50,958 nt of DNA, taken from assembly GCA_035353395.1 (NCBI GenBank), contig DAOPZL010000016.1:1-50958 (forward strand), read 5' to 3'. Under the pieces are notes generated by a model, which made no database searches, had not been told where the DNA came from, and saw only the letters and a program-made list of their open reading frames with translations. The translations under genes and the position numbers were made by a program. This DNA is from UBA1801 sp035353395 (lineage in GTDB: Bacteria > Acidobacteriota > Holophagae > Holophagales > Holophagaceae). Of this stretch, positions 43,206 through 48,850 are shown piece after piece (the stretch's first letter is position 1; each line of letters begins with the position of its first letter).

Positions 43206-44048
43206 CTATCTCGCCTTCCAGGCCTTGGATTCGGGAATGAAGAGGGCCTGGCCGAACTTGTCCTTTCCGAAGGACTCGATGAGCTTCTGGCCCTTGTCCG
43301 CGGCGGTCAGCCAGTCCGCGAAGGCGGCGGCGTCCCGGGTCCGGACCTTGGGCAGCTTGGCGGGATTCAGGGGGATCAGGGAGATGTGGTTCAGCAGGAC
43401 CTCGTCCCCTTCCACCAGGACCTGGAGCTTGACCTTGTCCCTGACGCCCAGGTAGCTGGCCCGGTCGATGACCGTGTAGGCGTTCTGGGCATCCGTGTAG
43501 AGGAGCGTCGCCGTGTTGCCCTCGGCGCCCTTCGCGAAGAGCTGGTACCACGCGCCCGCGGGCTTCAGCCCCGCCTTGGCCCAGAGGTCCTTCTCCGCCA
43601 CGTGGGTGCCCGAATTGTCGCCGCGGCTCACGAAGGGGGCGGCCTTGCCCGCCAGGGTCTTCATGGCCTCGAGGGCGTTCTTCATGCCCTTGACGCCCGC
43701 GGGGTCCGAGGCCGGCCCGACGATCACGAAGTCGTTGTACATGAGCGGCACGCGCTCGAGGCCGTAGCCGTCCGCCACGAACTGCTCCTCCAGGGCCTTG
43801 GCGTGCACCAGGACCAGGTCCACGCTCCCCTGCTTCGCGATGTCCAGCGCGGCGCCCGTGCCCGCGCCCACGTGGCGCACGCGGATGCCCGTGTCCTTCT
43901 CGAAGGCGTCCTCCAGGGCGCCCACGATGCCGGCGTCGATGGGGCCGATGGTGCTGGCCAGGTAGACGAACCCCTTGCTCTCCTGGGCGCCCAGCGCCGA
44001 CGAGAGCAGGAAGAACCCGCAGACCAGGGGACGCAGCCACGGCCTCAT
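43206..44048 (-). CDS. Second TupA-like binding protein with altered ligand motif
   Basis: A 280-residue exported binding protein (signal peptide about 1-21, ending ALGAQ). It is clearly a tupA paralogue: VGAGTGAALDIAKQGSVDLVLVHA, MYNDFVIVGPASDPAGVKGMK and FVSRGDNSGTHVAEKDLW align with the neighbour. The tungstate signature, however, is replaced by STIGPIDAGIV (residues 32-42). It probably binds a different anion or the same one with other affinity. It is the first gene of the transporter operon, behind a 224-base regulatory spacer. Confidence 0.8.
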   Translation of the reverse strand: MRPWLRPLVCGFFLLSSALGAQESKGFVYLASTIGPIDAGIVGALEDAFEKDTGIRVRHVGAGTGAALDIAKQGSVDLVLVHAKALEEQFVADGYGLERVPLMYNDFVIVGPASDPAGVKGMKNALEAMKTLAGKAAPFVSRGDNSGTHVAEKDLWAKAGLKPAGAWYQLFAKGAEGNTATLLYTDAQNAYTVIDRASYLGVRDKVKLQVLVEGDEVLLNHISLIPLNPAKLPKVRTRDAAAFADWLTAADKGQKLIESFGKDKFGQALFIPESKAWKAR

Positions 44049-44096
44049 GTGCAACCTCCAACTGGAACAACGTCCAGGATTATGCACCACCGGTTC

Positions 44097-44138
44097 GCAA
44101 CCCGCACCCCTCGATTGGGGCGTTAAGGTGCGGGTTGC
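44097..44138 (-). promoter_or_regulatory. Nested stem-loop in the leader of the tungstate operon
   Basis: GCAACCCGCACC and GGTGCGGGTTGC are perfect 12-base arms 18 bases apart. Inside, CCCC and GGGG can form an alternative pairing around 6 bases. It lies 49 bases before the binding-protein ATG, in the likely 5' leader. It may be an attenuator, a riboswitch part or an operator; the known molybdenum-cofactor riboswitch consensus was not recognised. Confidence 0.5.
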
Positions 44139-44186
44139 CAACCGCCCATCGTCATCCGTGGATGGGATGTTCGATGGTTGCACATA

Positions 44187-44222
44187 GATATAGCGGAGCG
44201 CAAGATCCGAATGGATATAACG
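44187..44222. promoter_or_regulatory. Candidate ModE/TunR-type operator
   Basis: GATATAGCG at 44187-44195 and GATATAACG at 44214-44222 are near-identical direct repeats 27 bases apart in an AT-rich stretch upstream of the tungstate operon. They resemble the TATAACG/TATAGCG halves of E. coli ModE operators, although those are inverted. Motif resemblance and location only. Confidence 0.4.
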
Positions 44223-44272
44223 ATCGAGGAAAAAAAAGTTCATGCGGGAATCCGCGCGGCCACGGAGGAAGA

Positions 44273-45310
44273 TCAGGAGGCCGGGGTGTTCCTGGCCTGG
44301 ATGATCTCCGCCAGGATGCTCACGGCGATCTCGACGGCGCTGCGACCCCCCAGGGGGAGTCCGATGGGGGCGCGGAGGCGCGAAAGCTGGTCCTCCGTGA
44401 GCCCCAGCTCCCGCAGGCGGTCCTTGCGCTGCTCCACGGAACGCCGGCTGCCCAGCACCCCGGCATAGCGCGCCCGGCTCGGGAGCGCGGCGCCCAGGGC
44501 GGGATCGTCCAGCTTCGGATCGTGGGTCAGGACGACGACGAAGGAGGCCTCGTCGAGATCCAGGGCCGCCAGGGCCTCGTCCGGCCATCGCCGGACGATC
44601 GCCGAGGCGTTCGGGAACCGCTCGCGCGTGGCGAAGGCGGCGCGGGGATCGACCACGACGGTCTCGTAGCCGGCCAGGGCCGCCATGGGGACCAGGAACT
44701 CGGCGATGTGCACGGCGCCCACCACGACGAGGCGCGGCACCCTCGGGACGACGTCCACGAACAGCCGGAGCCCGGCGAGTTCGATCGTGCCGCCGGCCTC
44801 GCCCGCCAGGAGGGCGCCCGCGCGCCCCGTCACCTCGCCGGAGAGGCCCGGCAGGACGAGATCGCCCGCCGTGCTGCCGTCCGCGAAGACCGCCAGCTTG
44901 CGGTTGAGGAGCTCCCGGGGGCCTTCGAGTACGCCGACGAGGGCCACCGGCTCCCGGGCCTCGAGGCGCGCCTTGACCTGGTCGAAGACGCCCGCGAAGG
45001 CGGTGAAGGGCTCGACGAAGGCCTTGAGCGTCCCGCCGCAGGCCAGGCCCACTTCGAGGGCCCGCCCCGTGGAGACGCCGTAGCTGAGGAGGCGCGGCAC
45101 GCCGGACTCGAGGACGGCCTGGGCCTCCTGGATCACGGCGGCCTCCACGCAGCCGGCGCTGACCGAGCCCTCGATGAGGCCGCTCGCGGTGACGGCCAGC
45201 TTGGAGCCCACCGGACGGGGGGACGAGCCCCAGGTCTCGATCACCGTGGCGACGGCGATCCGTTCGCCCTGGCTCTTCCACGCCTCCAGGATGGGCAGGA
45301 TGTCTCTCAT
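44273..45310 (-). CDS. XdhC/CoxI family molybdenum-enzyme maturation protein
   Basis: A 345-residue protein. The N-terminal XdhC_CoxI domain has ETWGSSPRPVGSKLAV and GSVSAGCVEAAVI. The C-terminal Rossmann-like XdhC_C domain has VVVGAVHIAEFLVPMAALAG and VLGSRRSVEQRKDRL. In the family it binds and sulfurates or delivers the cofactor to molybdenum hydroxylases. AAGGGAG precedes the ATG. It is the last gene of the six-gene leftward operon. No molybdenum hydroxylase is in the window. Confidence 0.9.
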   Translation of the reverse strand: MRDILPILEAWKSQGERIAVATVIETWGSSPRPVGSKLAVTASGLIEGSVSAGCVEAAVIQEAQAVLESGVPRLLSYGVSTGRALEVGLACGGTLKAFVEPFTAFAGVFDQVKARLEAREPVALVGVLEGPRELLNRKLAVFADGSTAGDLVLPGLSGEVTGRAGALLAGEAGGTIELAGLRLFVDVVPRVPRLVVVGAVHIAEFLVPMAALAGYETVVVDPRAAFATRERFPNASAIVRRWPDEALAALDLDEASFVVVLTHDPKLDDPALGAALPSRARYAGVLGSRRSVEQRKDRLRELGLTEDQLSRLRAPIGLPLGGRSAVEIAVSILAEIIQARNTPAS

Positions 45311-45323
45311 GGCGGATCTCCCT

Positions 45324-46574
45324 TCAGATGGATGGTAGCAAGCGGACGCGCCTCTTCCCCGGGCTGGCGAAGGGGTCGAGTGCGGACCGGCGCCACGCCA
45401 GCTCGAGGCCGGACGGCAGGCGCGCGGCGACCGCGTCCCGATCCAGGGGCCCCTGGGCATCCACCGTCAGGACCAGCCTGGGGCGCCCTTCCGTCCGCTC
45501 CAGCTCGGCCTCGAAGGCGCGGACCGGAGGCTGGGCGAACAGGAGGTCGTCCAGGCGATGGATGCTGAGGAATTCCCCGTTCCCGAGCGGGAGTTCGTTC
45601 TCCCGGCGCCCCTCCACCCGCCCCAGGCGGGGCAGGACGCCGCCGCAGGCGCAGGGGCCCGTCACCAGGCGCGAGAGGTCGCCCGTCCGGTAGCGCAGGA
45701 GGGGCATGGCCTCGCGCCGCAGGGTCGTGACGACGAGTTCGCCGGGCGACCCGGGAGGCAGCCGGCGGCCCGTGGCGGGATCGACGATCTCCAGGAGCAG
45801 GTCCGGATGGCGCACGTGGTGGCCTTCCGCGCAGGCGCACTGGACGGCGCAGCCGAAGCCCGTCTCCGTCATGCCGAAGTGGGTGAGGGCGCGGCAGTCC
45901 CAGGCGTCCCGGAGCGCCTCCACGATGCACGGCGGCGCGTAGTCCGCGCTGAGGAGCACGCTGCCCGGACGGAGGCCCGGATCGGTGCGGCACAGGCAGA
46001 GGAGGTCCGCCGGCATCCCCACGAGGCAGTCCGCGGTCCGGGCGGCCTCGAGGGCGTCCCGAGCGCGCCAGCCGGCGGCGCGGATCCGCGACCGGACCCC
46101 GGTCCGCGCGAGGGCCGTCTGGAGGAGGCGCCCGATGCCGTGCTCCGTGTCCCCCGGCAGGAGGATCAGGACTTCCTGCCCCGCGCCGACGAGGGTGCGC
46201 ATGCCGTGGGCGAAGAAGTCCACGGTGCGGGCCAGGTCCCCCGCGGTGGAGAAGATCCGCTTCCGCGCCCCCGTGCTGCCCGAGGTCGAGAGGGTGGTGA
46301 CGCGCGCCACCTCGGCCTGGGGGACGCACAGGAAGGCGAAGGGATCCCGGGCGAGGTCCGCAGGCCGGGTGAACGGCAGCCGCGCCAGGTCCGCCGGGGA
46401 GGCGAGCGCATGCGCGTCGATCCCCTCCAGGCGTGCGGCATAGAACCGGCCATGCCCCCGGGCATGGTCCACGGCCTCGCGCAGCCGCGCCATCTGCCAG
46501 CGCTGGACCGCCGCGGGATCCGGTTCCGCGAGGCCCGCGCACCGGGCCGTCCAGGCCTCCAGGGGCGAGATCAC
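45324..46574 (-). CDS. AMP-forming CoA ligase, PaaK-like (DVU_1553-type)
   Basis: A 416-residue adenylate-forming enzyme. P-loop TTLSTSGSTGARKR at residues 93-106, HFGMTETGFG as the A5 motif, and YRTGDLSRL as A7/A8. CACGGVLPRLG follows, with the CxCGG pattern common in phenylacetate-CoA ligases. The acid it activates is unknown. The protein resembles the ligase found with TrsS-type radical SAM genes. GTG start at 46574, overlapping the methyltransferase stop by GTGA. Tight coupling shows it works with its neighbours. Confidence 0.8.
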   Translation of the reverse strand: MISPLEAWTARCAGLAEPDPAAVQRWQMARLREAVDHARGHGRFYAARLEGIDAHALASPADLARLPFTRPADLARDPFAFLCVPQAEVARVTTLSTSGSTGARKRIFSTAGDLARTVDFFAHGMRTLVGAGQEVLILLPGDTEHGIGRLLQTALARTGVRSRIRAAGWRARDALEAARTADCLVGMPADLLCLCRTDPGLRPGSVLLSADYAPPCIVEALRDAWDCRALTHFGMTETGFGCAVQCACAEGHHVRHPDLLLEIVDPATGRRLPPGSPGELVVTTLRREAMPLLRYRTGDLSRLVTGPCACGGVLPRLGRVEGRRENELPLGNGEFLSIHRLDDLLFAQPPVRAFEAELERTEGRPRLVLTVDAQGPLDRDAVAARLPSGLELAWRRSALDPFASPGKRRVRLLPSI

Positions 46575-47194
46575 GCCCCCTCCCGGCGGGCGACGAGGAG
46601 GCAGTAGCCGCAGTCCACGGCCCCGAGCCCGTCCCGGTCCGCCCCCAGCTCGGCGCAGAGCGCCGCGAGGCCCTTCTCGAACACCTGCTGCGCCCACAGG
46701 ACGCGCAGGTGCTCCGAGCAGTCCTCGAACAGCTCCAGCCCGAACCCCTGGGCCGAGAGCCTGGCGACCAGGGTCTCCTTCCGGTCCACGCGGCCCAGGC
46801 AGCCCCGCAGGCGGGCGGCTTGGCCCCGGGCGTAGACGTCCGAGAGGACGAGGCGGCCGCCCGGCCTCAGGACCCGGCGGCACTCTGCCAGGACCGCCTC
46901 CGGGTCGTCCATGACGGAGAGGCTGCACTCCAGGAGCACGCCGGCCACGGAGTCCGCGGGGAAGGGGAGGTGTTCGGCGCGGGCCCGGAGGAGATGCGCC
47001 CGCCCAGCCACGCGGGCCGGATCCGGATCCACGCCCCAGGCGTCGAGGTGGTGGACCCGCCGCGCGTGCCGGACCGTGGCGCCCCGGCCGCAGCCCAGGT
47101 CGAGGATCCGCGCCCCGGGGGGGAACGCGCAGAAGGCCAGGGCGCGATCCGTGAGGGCGAAGCCGCCCGGGCGGAGGACGGGCTCGTCCGTCAT
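46571..47194 (-). CDS. SAM-dependent methyltransferase (DVU_1556-type)
   Basis: A 207-residue class I methyltransferase. Motif I ILDLGCGRGAT at residues 30-40, acidic residue in WGVDPDP, and ECSLSVMDDPEAVLAECRRV. The C terminus ends GYCLLVARR. It is the type that accompanies the radical SAM/CoA ligase set in other anaerobes, as I recall. The target is unknown. The ATG overlaps the radical SAM stop by four bases (ATGA). Confidence 0.8.
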   Translation of the reverse strand: MTDEPVLRPGGFALTDRALAFCAFPPGARILDLGCGRGATVRHARRVHHLDAWGVDPDPARVAGRAHLLRARAEHLPFPADSVAGVLLECSLSVMDDPEAVLAECRRVLRPGGRLVLSDVYARGQAARLRGCLGRVDRKETLVARLSAQGFGLELFEDCSEHLRVLWAQQVFEKGLAALCAELGADRDGLGAVDCGYCLLVARREGA

Positions 47195-48474
47195 GCCGGG
47201 AACCCTGACAGGTAGTAGGCGCAGAACGGCACGAAGCGGCCGTGGTCGAAGACGTGGAGGCTGCACCTCCGCAGGCGCTCCAGGTCCAGGTTGCCGGCAT
47301 CCTGGAAGGCCATCGCGGTCACGGTGAACCCGTGGGTCTGCACGCGGCTGCTGAAGTAGTCCAGGTCCCGCAGGTCCTGGCGGCGGGCCTCCTCCAGCTT
47401 CGTCGGCAGCGGCCTCAGCCAGCGCCGGGCCACGAACGCCCGGTTCTGGTCGGCCGTGGCGGGTCCGCAGCAGCACTCGGATCCGGCGCCCCGGGGACGC
47501 GAGAGCGGCGCCAGCCTCCCGTCCGGCCCCACGACGAAGTCGCCGTGGAACCCGCACATCGGATGGTCGCAGCGGGAGGGCAGGAGGCGTCCGGGCGGGA
47601 GCAGGCCCTTCGCCTGCCGCTCCAGCCCCTCCAGGAGCTCGTCCAGGGTGAAGCGCATCCCGTCCGTGGGGGGGGCGGGGATCCGGCCGAGGTGGCTGAC
47701 CGGCTGGAAGTGGACCCCGCGCACCGCCGGGGCCAGGGACACCCCGAGGCGCAGGATCCCGCCGAGGTCGTGGTCGTTGACGCCCGGCACCACCGTCGGA
47801 ACGAGGGTGACGCCCAGGTTGCAGGCCGCGCAGTGCTCGATGGCCCGCCGCTTGGCCGCCAGCAGCGGCCGGCCGCGGAGGCGCTCATGGATGACGTCGT
47901 CGGTGCCGTCGAACTGCATGAACACGAAGGACAGGCCGGCCTCCGCCAGGGCCCTCGCGTAGCCCGCGTCCTCCGCCAGCCGCAGGCCGTTGCTGTTGAG
48001 CTGGACGTAGCGGCAGCCGGCCGCCTTCGCGGCGGCGACCAGCTCCGGCAGGTCGCCGCGCGTGGTCGGCTCGCCGCCGCTCAGCTGCACCAGGGTCTTG
48101 CCGGGGACGGCGAGCCGGCGGAGCTGGGCCTCGAGGTCCCCGAAGGCCGGTTCCGCCCCGCCGCCGCCGTCCGCGAAGCAGAACCGGCAGGCCAGGTCGC
48201 AGCGCTTCGTGACCTCCAGCAGCACGCAGCAGGTCCCCTGGAGATGGTCCGGGCAGAGGCCGCAGGCCCCGGGGCAGCGGGGGGACTCGAGGGGCGCGCC
48301 CTCCGCGTTCCCGATCCAGGCGTCGAGGTCCGTGCGGCCGCGCCACAGGATGGTGCGGAAGGCGCCGTGCTCGGGGCAGGCCTTGTGCAGGAAGGTGCCG
48401 TCGTCCTCGCGCACGCGCTCCGCGGGGACGCGCCTCAGGCAGACGGGGCAGACGCTGTAGGTCCTCCGGCCCAC
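47191..48474 (-). CDS. Radical SAM protein of TrsS type
   Basis: A 427-residue radical SAM enzyme. N-terminal cysteine groups at C9/C12, C33, C67/C71/C74 and C82/C83 suggest extra metal binding. The SAM cluster motif is C92DLAC96RFC99. QLSGGEPTTRGDLPEL follows, and a late ECCCGP motif adds cysteines. The C terminus has FCAYYLSGFPA. I recall relatives with selenocysteine; this copy uses cysteine throughout, with no in-frame TGA. GTG start at 48474 directly abuts the small protein's stop, with GGAGG 9 bases upstream inside that gene. The reaction is unknown. Confidence 0.85.
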   Translation of the reverse strand: MGRRTYSVCPVCLRRVPAERVREDDGTFLHKACPEHGAFRTILWRGRTDLDAWIGNAEGAPLESPRCPGACGLCPDHLQGTCCVLLEVTKRCDLACRFCFADGGGGAEPAFGDLEAQLRRLAVPGKTLVQLSGGEPTTRGDLPELVAAAKAAGCRYVQLNSNGLRLAEDAGYARALAEAGLSFVFMQFDGTDDVIHERLRGRPLLAAKRRAIEHCAACNLGVTLVPTVVPGVNDHDLGGILRLGVSLAPAVRGVHFQPVSHLGRIPAPPTDGMRFTLDELLEGLERQAKGLLPPGRLLPSRCDHPMCGFHGDFVVGPDGRLAPLSRPRGAGSECCCGPATADQNRAFVARRWLRPLPTKLEEARRQDLRDLDYFSSRVQTHGFTVTAMAFQDAGNLDLERLRRCSLHVFDHGRFVPFCAYYLSGFPA

Positions 48475-48669
48475 CTACTTGTCCTCCATCTGCATCTCCA
48501 CCTCCGCGATGCGCCCCTTCGCGAGTTCCTCGGGGATGTAGACCTCCCCGCAGCCGGGGCACCGCAGCATGTCGGCGTAGAAGGTGTGCCCCAGATAGGT
48601 GAAGTCCGTCTTCCGGGGCTCCAGGGCCAGCTGGCACGGGTGGCAGATCAGGGTCCTCTCTCCGGCCAT
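48475..48669 (-). CDS. Small zinc-ribbon-like redox protein (DVU_1557-type)
   Basis: Sixty-four residues with two CxxC pairs, C9HPC12 and C37PGC40, separated by a beta-rich stretch: a zinc-ribbon or rubredoxin-like metal site. It resembles the small protein recalled as DVU_1557 family. In the true sequence its ATG lies 2 bases after the stop of the FAD oxidoreductase, since the N run to its right is an artefact. It may be an electron or substrate carrier for the radical SAM enzyme. Confidence 0.75.
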   Translation of the reverse strand: MAGERTLICHPCQLALEPRKTDFTYLGHTFYADMLRCPGCGEVYIPEELAKGRIAEVEMQMEDK

Positions 48670-48695
48670 GGTCAGCCCTCCTCCAGGCTCATGCG
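48641..48695. repeat. 55-base contig-end duplicate, left copy
   Basis: Identical to 48796-48850 across the N run. An assembly overlap of the same length as at 19897. Confidence 0.95.
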
Positions 48696-48795
48696 NNNNN
48701 NNNNNNNNNNNNNNNNNNNNNNNNNNNNNNNNNNNNNNNNNNNNNNNNNNNNNNNNNNNNNNNNNNNNNNNNNNNNNNNNNNNNNNNNNNNNNNN
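48696..48795. other. Artefactual assembly gap (100 N)
   Basis: Identical 55-mers on both sides. Collapsing them joins the oxidoreductase and the small redox gene with a 2-base spacer and no loss. Confidence 0.9.
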
Positions 48796-48850
48796 TGGCA
48801 GATCAGGGTCCTCTCTCCGGCCATGGTCAGCCCTCCTCCAGGCTCATGCG
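48796..48850. repeat. 55-base contig-end duplicate, right copy
   Basis: Exact copy of 48641-48695; it contains the true end of the oxidoreductase gene. Confidence 0.95.

Noticed and set aside
47191..48474. Possible selenocysteine in the radical SAM protein
   Set aside because: Relatives can be selenoproteins, but this frame has no internal TGA, and cysteines occupy the metal positions.
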